Assembly (NCBI RefSeq): GCF_015330165.1
Contig: NZ_JADDXT010000002.1
Location: forward strand, 1,858,504-1,922,503
Direction: 5' to 3'
DNA from: Zobellia roscoffensis
GTDB taxonomy: Bacteria > Bacteroidota > Bacteroidia > Flavobacteriales > Flavobacteriaceae
DNA length: 64,000 bases
Shown here: piece after piece, positions 45,097 through 53,752 of the stretch
Numbering within the stretch: position 1 is the first letter of the stretch
Layout: every line of letters starts with the position of its first letter
The notes under the pieces: generated by a model
What the model saw: the letters and a program-made list of their open reading frames with translations, nothing else
The model's database searches: none
Told to the model about the DNA's origin: nothing
Program-made: the position numbers and the translations under genes

Positions 45097-46107
45097 TCAA
45101 TGGTATTTGTCTAAAAATTCCTGAAGCTTGTTTACCATATTTCTACTTCCACAAAAGAAAGGTACGCGTTGATGCAGTTCAGTAGGTTCAATATCCATAA
45201 TTCGTGTTTTACCACCTGTAGCGAGCCCGTTGGCCTGTTCCGCTAAAAATGCCATTGGATTGCATTCGTACAACAAACGTAGTTTGCCCTCATGGGTTAC
45301 ACTACTCTTGGGATACATGTAGATACCGCCTTTAATCATGTTTCTATGGAAATCTGAAACCAAAGAGCCTATATATCTAGAAGTATAAGGTCTATCTCCT
45401 TCTTCTTCCTGGCAATACTTAATATAATCCTTTACCCCTTGGTGAAAATGTCTGTATTTCCCCTCGTTTACAGAATAAATAGTTCCGTCTTCTGGGAACT
45501 GCATATTGGGGTGTGATAAATAGAAAGTACCAATAGCGGGGTTTAATGTAAATCCGTTTACGCCATCACCAGTTGTATAAACAAGCATGGTTGAAGTTCC
45601 GTAAACTATATATCCGGCAGCTACCTGTTGGTTGCCAGGTTGCAGAAAATCCTCTAAGGTTACAGGCGTACCTACTGGAGTAACTCTTCTGTAAATTGAA
45701 AAAATAGTACCAACGGAAACATTTACATCTACGTTAGATGAACCGTCTAGTGGGTCAATAAGTACCACATATTTATTCTGGTGGCGCTCATCATTACTGT
45801 TTATAGTTATAAAATCATCTTCTTCTTCAGAAGCAATCCCACAAACAATCTCTCTGTTAGCAAGCGTATTGATGAATTTTTCATTAGCAAATACATCTAA
45901 TTTCTGTTGGTCTTCGCCTTGAATATTGGTTTCCCCTGCTTTTCCAAGGATATCTACTAGACCAGCTTTGTTAACTTCATGGTTGACTACTTTTGCAGCC
46001 AGACGAATAGCATTAATTAATTTAGAAAGCTCGCCAGAAGAATATTGAAACGAATCTTGATTTTCGATAATAAACTCTCCGAGAGTTTGGTTTTTTTTGT
46101 ACTGCAT
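45097..46107 (-). CDS. fbp: Class 1 fructose-1,6-bisphosphatase
   Basis: A 336-residue gluconeogenic enzyme that turns fructose-1,6-bisphosphate into fructose-6-phosphate. Metal-site motif DPLDGSSNVDVNVSVGTIFS is intact, with the allosteric and substrate regions SEEEDDF, SRYIGSLVSDFHRNMIKGGIYMYP and GKLRLLYECNPMAFLAEQANG. The length fits the class 1 family. The gene faces a GNAT gene on the other side with 110 bases between, and it has the shared terminator after its end. Confidence 0.97.
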   Translation of the reverse strand: MQYKKNQTLGEFIIENQDSFQYSSGELSKLINAIRLAAKVVNHEVNKAGLVDILGKAGETNIQGEDQQKLDVFANEKFINTLANREIVCGIASEEEDDFITINSNDERHQNKYVVLIDPLDGSSNVDVNVSVGTIFSIYRRVTPVGTPVTLEDFLQPGNQQVAAGYIVYGTSTMLVYTTGDGVNGFTLNPAIGTFYLSHPNMQFPEDGTIYSVNEGKYRHFHQGVKDYIKYCQEEEGDRPYTSRYIGSLVSDFHRNMIKGGIYMYPKSSVTHEGKLRLLYECNPMAFLAEQANGLATGGKTRIMDIEPTELHQRVPFFCGSRNMVNKLQEFLDKYH

Positions 46108-46190
46108 GGGTAGACTGTTTATTTGACCACAAATATCGGCTATTTTGTGAAACTATGGTTCAATGGTTTATATTTGAGCTTTTAAATTTA

Positions 46191-46198
46191 TAACTTTG
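46191..46198 (+). promoter_or_regulatory. -7 element of the GNAT gene
   Basis: TAACTTTG, matching TAnnTTTG, 19 bases before the ATG at 46218. A TTTG is at 46173-46176, but the spacing of 14 bases is short. Confidence 0.4.
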
Positions 46199-46217
46199 TG
46201 TTTTATTTGTAACAATT

Positions 46218-46694
46218 ATGAACTATTCAATTCGCGAGGCTAAAGAGAGTGATATGTCGCAAGTCCTGACACTTGTTAAGGAACTGGCTGTTTTTGAAAA
46301 AGAATCCAATGCAGTAGAAGTAACTGTAGAGGATTTGAAAAATGATGGTTTTGGCAAAAAAAAACTTTTTCATTGCTTTGTTGGTGAAAATGAAGGGGAT
46401 ATCGTTGGTATGGCGTTGGTGTACCCAAGATATTCTACTTGGAAAGGGCCTGTTATTCATTTGGAAGACCTAATTGTTACCGAGAAAATGCGTGGTAGCG
46501 GACTTGGAAGCGCACTTTTAAAAGAAGTTGTAAAATACGGAAATGATCTTGGCGTAAGAAGAATTTGTTGGGAAGTGTTGGATTGGAATGAACCGGCTAT
46601 CACATTCTACGAGAAAAAAGGAGCAAACGTAATGCGAGATTGGGATGTGGTGCAGTTAGATGAAAACGGAATCAAAGCATTTTTAGATCTATAA
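46218..46694 (+). CDS. GNAT family N-acetyltransferase
   Basis: A 158-residue acetyl-CoA-dependent acetyltransferase. The family core is visible: MNYSIREAKESDMSQVLTLVKEL at the start, HLEDLIVTEKMRGSGLGSALLKEVVKYG (acetyl-CoA P-loop, R-x-x-G-x-G), then CWEVLDWNEPAITFYEKKGA. It looks close to diamine/spermidine acetyltransferase-like members, but substrate is not sure. A TAACTTTG box is upstream. A small conserved gene follows after 12 bases, probably in the same message. Confidence 0.92.
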   Translation: MNYSIREAKESDMSQVLTLVKELAVFEKESNAVEVTVEDLKNDGFGKKKLFHCFVGENEGDIVGMALVYPRYSTWKGPVIHLEDLIVTEKMRGSGLGSALLKEVVKYGNDLGVRRICWEVLDWNEPAITFYEKKGANVMRDWDVVQLDENGIKAFLDL

Positions 46695-46706
46695 TCAGTC
46701 TTTTTG

Positions 46707-47042
46707 ATGAATTACAATGGTAAAAAGTTCCGGCCTGTTCAAAATTCTGAGAATGGTGAAACTACACAGGAAACTGTTTTTCATTATAAGCAAAATGGAA
46801 ACATACTGACTTCCGAATATGCTGGAGGAAAAATAGAAAAAGGGCATCTTATAGGGTTGGTTGATGACCAAGGTTATATAGATATGCGCTATCATCAAGT
46901 GAATACAGATGGCGAGTTAATGACCGGTTTATGTTCGTCAATACCAGAGATTACAAAAGAAGGAAAAATAAGATTATATGAAACCTGGCAGTGGACTTCT
47001 GGAGACAGATCTAAGGGCACTTCTATTTTAGAAGAACTATAG
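46707..47042 (+). CDS. Small conserved protein (sometimes labelled N-acetylglutamate synthase-like)
   Basis: A 111-residue cytoplasmic protein, mostly beta, beginning MNYNGKKFRPVQNSENGETT and including the repeating VFHYKQNGNILTSEYAGGKI and LIGLVDDQGYIDMRYHQVN pattern, with LYETWQWTSGDRSKG near the end. It has no GNAT motif, so the label of N-acetylglutamate synthase that such proteins carry in some genomes is not supported. The ATG at 46707 is preferred over an adjacent TTG. It follows the GNAT gene by 12 bases. Confidence 0.8.
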   Translation: MNYNGKKFRPVQNSENGETTQETVFHYKQNGNILTSEYAGGKIEKGHLIGLVDDQGYIDMRYHQVNTDGELMTGLCSSIPEITKEGKIRLYETWQWTSGDRSKGTSILEEL

Positions 47043-47112
47043 CTAGGGATTAATAAAAAAATAAGAAATACTTTTTCCGTCAAGCGGAAATAAGAATAAA
47101 TAGTATAAAAAT

Positions 47113-48363
47113 ATGCGAGTATTTAAGTTTGGTGGAGCATCTGTAAAAGATGCGGATGGGGTTAAAAATGTGGTGAACGTATTAAAGCAAACGGGGCATG
47201 AGAATACTATTGTAGTAGTATCTGCTATGGGTAAGACCACCAATGCAATGGAAGCCACCGTTAATGCTTATTTTGATGATAAGTCAGCTTTAAAAGCGGC
47301 TTTTCAGGAAACGATAGCGTATCATAATACAATTCTTAAAGACCTTTTCTCCAATACGAACCATGAGATTTTTACTCTAGTAAAAGGTTTGTTTGATGAG
47401 GTTCAGGGTTTTTTAGCTTGGAATAAATCGCCTAATTATAACTTTGTATATGACCAAGTGGTGGGTTATGGCGAGTTAATATCTACTACCGTACTTAATG
47501 CATACCTGAACGAGGTTGGTATTAAAAGTAACTGGGTAGATATTCGTGATTTTATTAAAACAAATGACAGCTATAGAGATGTATCGGTCAATTGGGAAAA
47601 AACTCAAGAGCGAATTTCTAAAGGCATCGATAAATCTAAACTGAATATTACACAAGGTTTTTTGGGTAGTGATGATAATAATTTCACCACTACCTTAGGA
47701 AGAGAAGGTTCTGATTATACTGCGGCTATATTGGCATACTGTCTTAATGCAGATTCAGTTACTATTTGGAAAGATGTGCCAGGTGTGCTAAATGCAGATC
47801 CAAGATATTTTTCAGAAACACAGTTGCTGAACAATATATCCTATCGTGAGGCCATTGAACTTGCGTTTTATGGAGCTTCAGTAATTCACCCTAAGACATT
47901 ACAACCGTTACAGCAAAAAGAGATTCCACTTCACGTAAAATCTTTTTTGAACCCTGCTAATTCTGGTACTACCGTTGGCAAAGGAGTGGGTATCGAGCCA
48001 AAAGTTCCTTGTTTTATTGTTAAGAAAAACCAGGTGTTAATGAAGCTTTCCTCTTTGGATTTTTCATTTATAGTTGAGGATAGTATCAGCGAACTTTTTA
48101 AATTATTTCATGATCATAAAATGAAAGTTGACTTGATTCAGAACTCAGCAATTAGTTTTTCGGTCTGTGTAGATAACCGTTTTGGACGCTTGGAAGAGCT
48201 ATTGAATCTATTGAAAAGTAGATTTAAAGTTGTTCATCATGAAGGGGTTTCGTTATATACTATACGTCATTTTAATGAAAAGGCAATTGAATCGCTTCAA
48301 AACGGACATGAAGTTCTTTTAGAGCAACGAGGCAAGGAGACCTTGCAATTGGTAGTGAAGTAA
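47113..48363 (+). CDS. lysC: Aspartate kinase
   Basis: A 416-residue aspartokinase that makes aspartyl-4-phosphate for lysine, threonine and methionine synthesis. The kinase domain starts MRVFKFGGASVKDADGVKN and contains TQGFLGSDDNNFTTTLGREGSDYTAAILAYCL and TIWKDVPGVLNADPR. The C-terminal ACT part is present (MKLSSLDFSFIVEDSISELFKLF) but shorter than in enzymes fused to homoserine dehydrogenase. It is a single monofunctional enzyme, cytoplasmic. A free ACT-domain protein related to it is encoded at 27185-27844, far away. Confidence 0.96.
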   Translation: MRVFKFGGASVKDADGVKNVVNVLKQTGHENTIVVVSAMGKTTNAMEATVNAYFDDKSALKAAFQETIAYHNTILKDLFSNTNHEIFTLVKGLFDEVQGFLAWNKSPNYNFVYDQVVGYGELISTTVLNAYLNEVGIKSNWVDIRDFIKTNDSYRDVSVNWEKTQERISKGIDKSKLNITQGFLGSDDNNFTTTLGREGSDYTAAILAYCLNADSVTIWKDVPGVLNADPRYFSETQLLNNISYREAIELAFYGASVIHPKTLQPLQQKEIPLHVKSFLNPANSGTTVGKGVGIEPKVPCFIVKKNQVLMKLSSLDFSFIVEDSISELFKLFHDHKMKVDLIQNSAISFSVCVDNRFGRLEELLNLLKSRFKVVHHEGVSLYTIRHFNEKAIESLQNGHEVLLEQRGKETLQLVVK

Positions 48364-48453
48364 TCTCTGTTTTGTAGGTCTAAATTTGTTAAAAAGGGGT
48401 GCTCCTTTAACGTTTTTCCTATCTTAGCGGTCACCTAATTGATAAATGAAACT

Positions 48454-50265
48454 ATGGGTTTAGTGACCGCAAAAGAAGTGGCCAAAGCTACCAAACTTGA
48501 TAAATACGGGTTTTTGGGTACGTTTTCGGCTTGGGTATTGCTTAGGGTCACTAAGATTTCTAATATGAATAGACGGTATGATAAAATGAGTCATTTAGAT
48601 GGCCCGGATTTTCTTGATGCTGTGTTGGAAGAGTATGAAATTGATTACGAAATACCAGAAGAAGATTTAAAACGCTTACCTAAAGAAGGTGCTTATATTA
48701 CGGTTAGTAATCATCCTTTAGGCGGTATGGATGGCATTGTTTTATTAAAGCTAATGCTGCGTCATAGATCTGATTATAAGGTAATGGCCAACTTTTTACT
48801 ACAACGCTTTAAACCTTTAGCTCAATACATATTTCCGGTAAACCCTTTTGAAGATCGTAAAGAAGCCAAAAGTAGTATGGCGGGGTTTAAAAATGCCATG
48901 TTACATTTAAGAGAAGGCCATCCTGTGGGGATTTTTCCCGCCGGAGAAGTATCTACAAAAAAAGAAGGTAAAATAGCGGTAGATAAACCCTGGGAAGAAA
49001 CGGCAATCAAACTTATTCGTAGGGCGGAAGTACCTGTTGTTCCAATTTATTTTCATGCTAAAAACAGTAAGTTGTTTTATCGCTTAGCTAAGATTAGCGG
49101 TGTTTTTCGTACGGCAAAGCTACCTTCTGAGGTGTATTCACAAAGACACAGACCCATTAAAATTAGGATTGGACAGCCTATTTCTGTGGCAACGCAAAAA
49201 GAGCATAAGACGTTAGAGGAGTATACAGAGCTTTTGCGTAGAAAAACGTATATATTGGCCAATGCCTATGAAAAAGAACGGTTAATAGATCAGATACCTA
49301 CTTCTTTAAAACTGCCCAAACAACCTCGTAAAATAGCCCAACCTGTTAGTGGTAAGGTTATTGAAGCAGAAATAGAAAAACTTGTTGAGAATGATAGGCG
49401 AATGGTGCAAAGCAAGAACTATGAAGTGTTTTTGGCTCCGGCGAACGAAATACCGTTTACCTTACAGGAAATTGGCCGCCAACGTGAAATTACTTTTCGT
49501 GAAATTGGTGAAGGAACCAATAATTCCATAGATATAGATGAGTTTGATTCATACTATCATCATATGTTTTTATGGGACAATGAGGCAAAGGTAATTGCGG
49601 GTGCATACCGTATGGGTCTTGGGTCTGAGATTTTTGCTAAACACGGTATTGATGGTTTTTATCTTCAAGATCTCTTTCGTTTTGAACCTGAGCTTTTTGG
49701 TATGATGAGTCAGTCTATTGAAATGGGTAGGGCGTATATCGTCAAAGAATACCAACAAAAACCAATGCCTTTGTTTTTACTTTGGAAAGGTATTGTGCAT
49801 ACGACTTTACGCCATCCGGAGCATAAATATTTGATTGGTGGTGTGAGTATCAGTAATCAATTTTCTAACTTTTCGAAATCGCTGATGATTGAGTTTATGA
49901 AAAGTAATTATTGGGATCCCTATGTGGCTCAGTATGTGCGCCCAAAAAAGGAGTTTAAGGTAAAGTTAAAGGATGCAGATAAAGAGTTTGTTTTTGATGA
50001 AACTCAGGCAGATTTAAACAAATTTGATAAGTTGATAGATGAGGTGGAACCAGGTAATCTTCGTTTGCCAGTTCTCATTAAGAAATATATCAAGCAAAAT
50101 GCAAAGGTGGTGGCCTTCAATGTTGATCCTTTGTTCAATAATGCCATAGATGGGTTGATGTACATCAAAATTGCCGATTTGCCAGAAAGTACCGTTAAAC
50201 CGGTTATGGAAGAGTTTCAAGCCGAATTAGAGCGTAAATTTATGGAGTCCCAACAAAGTGTTTAG
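48454..50265 (+). CDS. PlsC-like acyltransferase fused to GNAT domain (OlsF-like)
   Basis: A 603-residue bifunctional protein. The N-terminal half is a lysophospholipid acyltransferase of the hemolysin/PlsC kind: SNHPLGGMDGIVLLKLM (His 87 and Asp 93), FPAGEVSTKKEGKI and VPVVPIYFHAKNSK. The C-terminal half is a GNAT-type N-acyltransferase, with VFLAPANEIPFTLQEIGRQREITFREIGEG and IAGAYRMGLGSEIF, KGRAYIV-like R-A-Y-I-V. This order, OlsA-like then OlsB-like, is that of OlsF, the single-protein synthase of ornithine lipids. Start at the ATG 48454; a TTG at 48439 also opens the frame but is less likely. It acts at the inner membrane face. Confidence 0.88.
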   Translation: MGLVTAKEVAKATKLDKYGFLGTFSAWVLLRVTKISNMNRRYDKMSHLDGPDFLDAVLEEYEIDYEIPEEDLKRLPKEGAYITVSNHPLGGMDGIVLLKLMLRHRSDYKVMANFLLQRFKPLAQYIFPVNPFEDRKEAKSSMAGFKNAMLHLREGHPVGIFPAGEVSTKKEGKIAVDKPWEETAIKLIRRAEVPVVPIYFHAKNSKLFYRLAKISGVFRTAKLPSEVYSQRHRPIKIRIGQPISVATQKEHKTLEEYTELLRRKTYILANAYEKERLIDQIPTSLKLPKQPRKIAQPVSGKVIEAEIEKLVENDRRMVQSKNYEVFLAPANEIPFTLQEIGRQREITFREIGEGTNNSIDIDEFDSYYHHMFLWDNEAKVIAGAYRMGLGSEIFAKHGIDGFYLQDLFRFEPELFGMMSQSIEMGRAYIVKEYQQKPMPLFLLWKGIVHTTLRHPEHKYLIGGVSISNQFSNFSKSLMIEFMKSNYWDPYVAQYVRPKKEFKVKLKDADKEFVFDETQADLNKFDKLIDEVEPGNLRLPVLIKKYIKQNAKVVAFNVDPLFNNAIDGLMYIKIADLPESTVKPVMEEFQAELERKFMESQQSV

Positions 50266-50278
50266 AAGTGGTTTCAGG

Positions 50279-50779
50279 TTAGTCTATGCCTACTACTTTG
50301 CTTCTTCTTTCAAACAATACGTTATCTTTCCAAACACCATCTCTTTTACCAATACGTTCGCGTTTTCCTATACGTCTGAATCCCATTTTTTCATGAAGTT
50401 TAATGCTTCCTGTATTTTCAGGAAATACACCGGATTGTAATGTCCATAGTCCGTTTTCTTCACTCTGTGTAATTAAGGCTTGCATGAGTTTAGAGCCTAC
50501 CCCCTTTCCTCTGGCTTCTGTAGAAATATAGATGCTAACTTCTCCCACGCCACCATATACACATCTGCTAGATACTGGAGAAAGTGCGGCCCAGCCTAAG
50601 CATTGGTCTTCTTCAAAAGCCATTATTCTACAATTTGCAATATGGGAATTGTTCCAGGCGTCGTAAGAAGGGGTTTTATTTTCAAATGTGGCGTAGCCAG
50701 TTGCCATACCTTCGGCATATATTTTAGAAACGAAAGGCCAATCTTCGGGCAGCATGGGTCTTAGTTCTATGTGGTTCAT
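50279..50779 (-). CDS. GNAT acetyltransferase, phosphinothricin-type
   Basis: A 166-residue acetyltransferase of the PAT/bar group: MNHIELRPMLPEDWPFVSKIYAEGMATGYATFENKTPSY at the N-terminus, then GEVSIYISTEARGKGVGSKLMQALI (acetyl-CoA loop) and SIKLHEKMGFRRIGKRERIGKRDGVW, all typical of L-amino-acid/methionine sulfoximine acetyltransferases. It may acetylate amino acid analogues. It is convergent with the OlsF-like gene (13 bases between stops) and follows the DUF4870-like gene on the same strand. Confidence 0.92.
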   Translation of the reverse strand: MNHIELRPMLPEDWPFVSKIYAEGMATGYATFENKTPSYDAWNNSHIANCRIMAFEEDQCLGWAALSPVSSRCVYGGVGEVSIYISTEARGKGVGSKLMQALITQSEENGLWTLQSGVFPENTGSIKLHEKMGFRRIGKRERIGKRDGVWKDNVLFERRSKVVGID

Positions 50780-50802
50780 TACGAAGATTAAAAATTATGT
50801 GG

Positions 50803-51189
50803 CTATAAACTTTTGAACCAATCTTGAAAATATTCGCCCACTAGCACAGTTGGATTCATGTTGTTACTAGCGGCATTAATAAGGCTCATAATTATTAATA
50901 CAAGGCCTATTATAGCAGCAAAGCATCCTACAATGGGTATGATTCCTAAAACAATGGTCAGTAGCCAAATGCCCAGCGTCTGGCGGATGTAAAAGCTACC
51001 GAATTCTGTTCGATTTTGAGAATTCATTATTAAAGCTACAATCCAACCAATTACTGTAATATGGGCTATGATGGCCACAATTTTGCCATTGTCGGGATTA
51101 TTTGGGTCAAAGGTTTGTTTTACTTCTTCTTGAAAGTCGTTCGCTGCTTTTTTTGCATTTTCCGAGAAATCATTTCCTTCTTCTGACAT
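50803..51189 (-). CDS. DUF4870-like small membrane protein
   Basis: A 128-residue protein: a charged N-terminus (SEEGNDFSENAKKAANDFQEEV) and three hydrophobic helices (KIVAIIAHITVIGWIVALIM, FYIRQTLGIWLLTIVLGIIP, IVGCFAAIIGLVLIIMSLI). The pattern of an early I-A-H-x-x-x-I-G-W-I and FYxRQ-x-LG fits the DUF4870/Tic20-like family. Its function is unknown. The ATG at 51189 gives a normal size. Confidence 0.85.
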   Translation of the reverse strand: MSEEGNDFSENAKKAANDFQEEVKQTFDPNNPDNGKIVAIIAHITVIGWIVALIMNSQNRTEFGSFYIRQTLGIWLLTIVLGIIPIVGCFAAIIGLVLIIMSLINAASNNMNPTVLVGEYFQDWFKSL

Positions 51190-51240
51190 GGTGTGTGGGT
51201 TTGGTGGTTACCGTGTTCTAAATATAACTATATTTTCTAA

Positions 51241-51627
51241 TTATAGGAATGCTTCGTCTATAGGTTCCCAAAGTTCTAGTTTGTTGCCTTCCGGGTCTAA
51301 GATCAATCCGAATTTGCCATAATCATATTCTTCGATTTCCCCAACGATGGTAACGCCTTCCTGTTTTAAAGCTTCTAAAAGCTCAACTAGGTTTTCTACC
51401 CTGAAATTCATCATGAATTGCTTTTGGCTGGGTTCAAAATATTTGGTGTCTTTGCTCATTGGGCTCCATTGAGTGGAGCAGTCGTTTCCTTCTTTGTCTT
51501 TCCACCAGAAGGTACATCCATAGCGGTCCGTATTTAATCCTAGCCGTTCTTTATACCATTCTTTCATACGGTCTGGGTCATTACTTTTAAAGAAGAATCC
51601 GCCTAGACCGGTAACTCTGTTTTTCAT
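51241..51627 (-). CDS. VOC family (glyoxalase/dioxygenase-like) protein
   Basis: A 128-residue protein with the two beta-alpha-beta-beta-beta modules of the vicinal oxygen chelate fold: VTGLGGFFFKSNDPDRMKEWYKERLGL at the start and EPSQKQFMMNFRVENLVELLEALKQEGV in the middle, with LILDPEGNKLELWEP (a possible metal-binding Glu) at the end. The catalytic activity is unknown; many such proteins act on small electrophiles. It is next to another VOC gene and a DUF1801 gene. Confidence 0.9.
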   Translation of the reverse strand: MKNRVTGLGGFFFKSNDPDRMKEWYKERLGLNTDRYGCTFWWKDKEGNDCSTQWSPMSKDTKYFEPSQKQFMMNFRVENLVELLEALKQEGVTIVGEIEEYDYGKFGLILDPEGNKLELWEPIDEAFL

Positions 51628-51665
51628 TCATTTTTGGTTTTGTGTGGTTCGTAGATGGTGTTTAC

Positions 51666-52127
51666 TTACTTTTTTGGTCTTGTATTTTTCTCGTAAAGTT
51701 GAATCCAATCGGTTACGGTCATTTTTTGACATAGCGTAGCAATGAGTTCGTACGGTATGTGTGTCATTGATTTAAACCGAATGCAGCTTTTGCCCATATC
51801 TAATTTGCGCTTGCAATGTTTTGGGTATTCATTTACAAACCAGTCATATAATTCTGGGTTGGCATAAATACCCGAATGATAGAGCGCTATAAAATTCTTT
51901 TGAGAAGCCAAATTTATAAACGGAAGCGGAAGCTTTGGGTCGCAATGATACCCGTCAGGATAAATGGAATGTGGAACTACGTAGCCCAACATACCATAGT
52001 TTATTTGTTCGTGAAAGCCACTTGGTAAATTGCTAAGTATTGTATCTCTTATTTTAGAAATGACTTCTTGTCGCTCTGGCGGAAGCTGTTCAATATACCC
52101 TTCTGGTGAATCTGATTTATAGTTCAT
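51666..52127 (-). CDS. DUF1801 (YdhG-like) protein
   Basis: A 153-residue cytoplasmic protein of DUF1801: YIEQLPPERQEVISKIRDTILSNLP, then EQINYGMLGYVVP, LASQKNFIALYHSG and KLDMGKSCIRFKSMTHIPYELIATL. The family is common and of unknown function. Its start and the stop of the next VOC gene are 2 bases apart, so the two are cotranscribed. Confidence 0.92.
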   Translation of the reverse strand: MNYKSDSPEGYIEQLPPERQEVISKIRDTILSNLPSGFHEQINYGMLGYVVPHSIYPDGYHCDPKLPLPFINLASQKNFIALYHSGIYANPELYDWFVNEYPKHCKRKLDMGKSCIRFKSMTHIPYELIATLCQKMTVTDWIQLYEKNTRPKK

Positions 52128-52129
52128 TT

Positions 52130-52501
52130 TTAAAGGTGTTGGTCTATTAAAATAGGATTGCCATCTGGGTCATTGAGCATAAAACTAGCTGGTCCTGTTG
52201 TTTTTTCATTCGCCTCAAGATCTAGCTTAATTCCTTTCTTTTTAAGTTGATTTTGGAGTTCTCGTACATCGGTAAAAGAATCTAGCGCTTCTGCGTTTGA
52301 ATTCCAACCCGGATTAAAAGTCAGGATATTTTTATCGAACATACCTTGAAAAAGACCAATGGTGGCATTGCCGTTTTTCAAGATTAGCCAATTTTGGTCA
52401 ATTTCACCGGCAAAGACTGAAAAGCCCAAAGTTTCGTAAAATTGTTTGGAAGCCTGAATATCTTTGACATTTAAGCTCACGGAAAAGTTGCCTAGTTGCA
52501 T
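52130..52501 (-). CDS. VOC family protein
   Basis: A 123-residue protein of the vicinal oxygen chelate family: MQLGNFSVSLNVKDIQASKQFYETLGFSV, then WLILKNGNATIGLFQGMF and ATGPASFMLNDPDGNPILIDQH-like C-terminal metal-site region. I use the ATG at 52501, not an upstream TTG at 52525. The function is unknown, close to the DUF1801 gene, 2 bases apart. Confidence 0.9.
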   Translation of the reverse strand: MQLGNFSVSLNVKDIQASKQFYETLGFSVFAGEIDQNWLILKNGNATIGLFQGMFDKNILTFNPGWNSNAEALDSFTDVRELQNQLKKKGIKLDLEANEKTTGPASFMLNDPDGNPILIDQHL

Positions 52502-52586
52502 CGTTTTAGATTTTAAGATGAACAAATTGTACAGCTCATAATCCGATGGGGGAGGCCTATGGTATTTGGACTATGGGTCCTCTAAG

Positions 52587-53561
52587 TTAACAAAATTTTG
52601 CTTTTACTTTGTCTACTACGGTCTGTGCCAGTTTTTCTAGACTTTCAATAGTCCATCCCGCTACATGGGGTGTAAGCAATACATTATTGGCCTGAATCAA
52701 ATATTGAAAAGCTTCCGGCATTTTGGTCAAGTCTACCTCGCCATTTGCCGTTGTGGTAAACATATTTTCGAACGAAGCTTTTTCGTATTCTAGAACATCT
52801 AGACCAGCTCCCAAAATTTTACCCGATTTAAGGGCGGAAACTAAATCCTCGCTAACGACCGCTTTACCTCTTGCAGTATTTAATAACCAAAACGGATTAT
52901 GGAATTTCTCTATAAACTCAGTATTGATCATGCCAATGGTAAGCTCCGTTTGGGGTACGTGCAAGCTCAAAACATCGGTACGTTGGTTCAGTTCCATAAT
53001 GCCCACTTGGCGTGCATTTTCATCGCCTACACCACCTTGAATATCATAACAAATTACTTCCACATCAAAACCACGCAGTTTTTTGGCGAAAGCCTTGCCC
53101 ATATTTCCATAACCGATAATGCCAACGGTTTTACCATCTAGTTCAATGCCACGGTTACCTTCACGGTCCCATTTTCCGGTACGCACTTCGGTATCGGCTT
53201 TTTGTAGTTTGTTGAACAGGGATAAAAGCATACCTAACGTATGTTCTCCTACTGCATTTCTATTGCCCTCTGGAGCGGCTGCCAGAAATATGCCATGGTC
53301 TTCGGCATGGCGAACATCAATATTTTCCAATCCGGCGCCTAGTCTTCCTATGAATTTAAGTTTGGAAGCTTTGTTCAGAAATTCACTGTCAATGCTAAAT
53401 CTGCTGCGAATAATAAGTCCGTCGTATTCATGGATTTTGGCTTCAATATCTCCTTTTGAGGAGGTATAATCCTCATCATTCTGAAAGCCTAATTCATTAA
53501 ATTGTTCTATTAATAGCGGATGGTTGACATCTACGTGTAAAATTCTCATTTTCTCTTCCAT
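52587..53561 (-). CDS. D-2-hydroxyacid dehydrogenase, phosphoglycerate dehydrogenase-like
   Basis: A 324-residue NAD-dependent D-2-hydroxyacid dehydrogenase. The NAD-binding GIIGYGNMGKAFAKKL (G-x-G-x-x-G), the substrate site FIGRLGAGLENID, and the catalytic Arg (LLNTARGKAVV), Glu (GLDVLEYE) and His (LLTPHVAGWT) are all visible. It is too short to have the ACT domain of E. coli SerA. The best guess is 3-phosphoglycerate dehydrogenase for serine synthesis, or a related hydroxyacid dehydrogenase. An internal ATG (53549) is an alternative start. Confidence 0.9.
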   Translation of the reverse strand: MEEKMRILHVDVNHPLLIEQFNELGFQNDEDYTSSKGDIEAKIHEYDGLIIRSRFSIDSEFLNKASKLKFIGRLGAGLENIDVRHAEDHGIFLAAAPEGNRNAVGEHTLGMLLSLFNKLQKADTEVRTGKWDREGNRGIELDGKTVGIIGYGNMGKAFAKKLRGFDVEVICYDIQGGVGDENARQVGIMELNQRTDVLSLHVPQTELTIGMINTEFIEKFHNPFWLLNTARGKAVVSEDLVSALKSGKILGAGLDVLEYEKASFENMFTTTANGEVDLTKMPEAFQYLIQANNVLLTPHVAGWTIESLEKLAQTVVDKVKAKFC

Positions 53562-53592
53562 AATTACTTAGGCATGTGCCTCTTTTCAAGCT

Positions 53593-53604
53593 GCTTATAT
53601 AAGC
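53593..53604. repeat. 12-bp perfect palindrome in the dehydrogenase-mgtE gap
   Basis: GCTTATATAAGC, with GCTTATAT repeated at 53628-53635. It may be a weak operator upstream of the dehydrogenase gene; not a full promoter. Otherwise this 191-base gap shows nothing. Confidence 0.3.
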
Positions 53605-53752
53605 GATACCATTACGTAACGAAAATAGCTTATATGCCGAAAAGGTTGTTTTGATTTACTTAAGGTAGTTCTTTTTAGGTTGGGATGAACTGATATAATC
53701 AGGGTCATCGATAACTGAACAGCCTACAAAGGTAGTAAAATAGATGTTTGCG

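Noticed and set aside
47074..47090. TTTCCG-TCAAG-CGGAAA hairpin before lysC
   Set aside because: Only 6 base pairs and no T-run; could be chance, so not listed as a terminator.
48376..48412. Imperfect GTTAAA...TTTAAC stem after lysC with a TAAATTTG box at 48381
   Set aside because: Needs a two-base bulge and lacks a -33 partner; too weak for a call as terminator or promoter.
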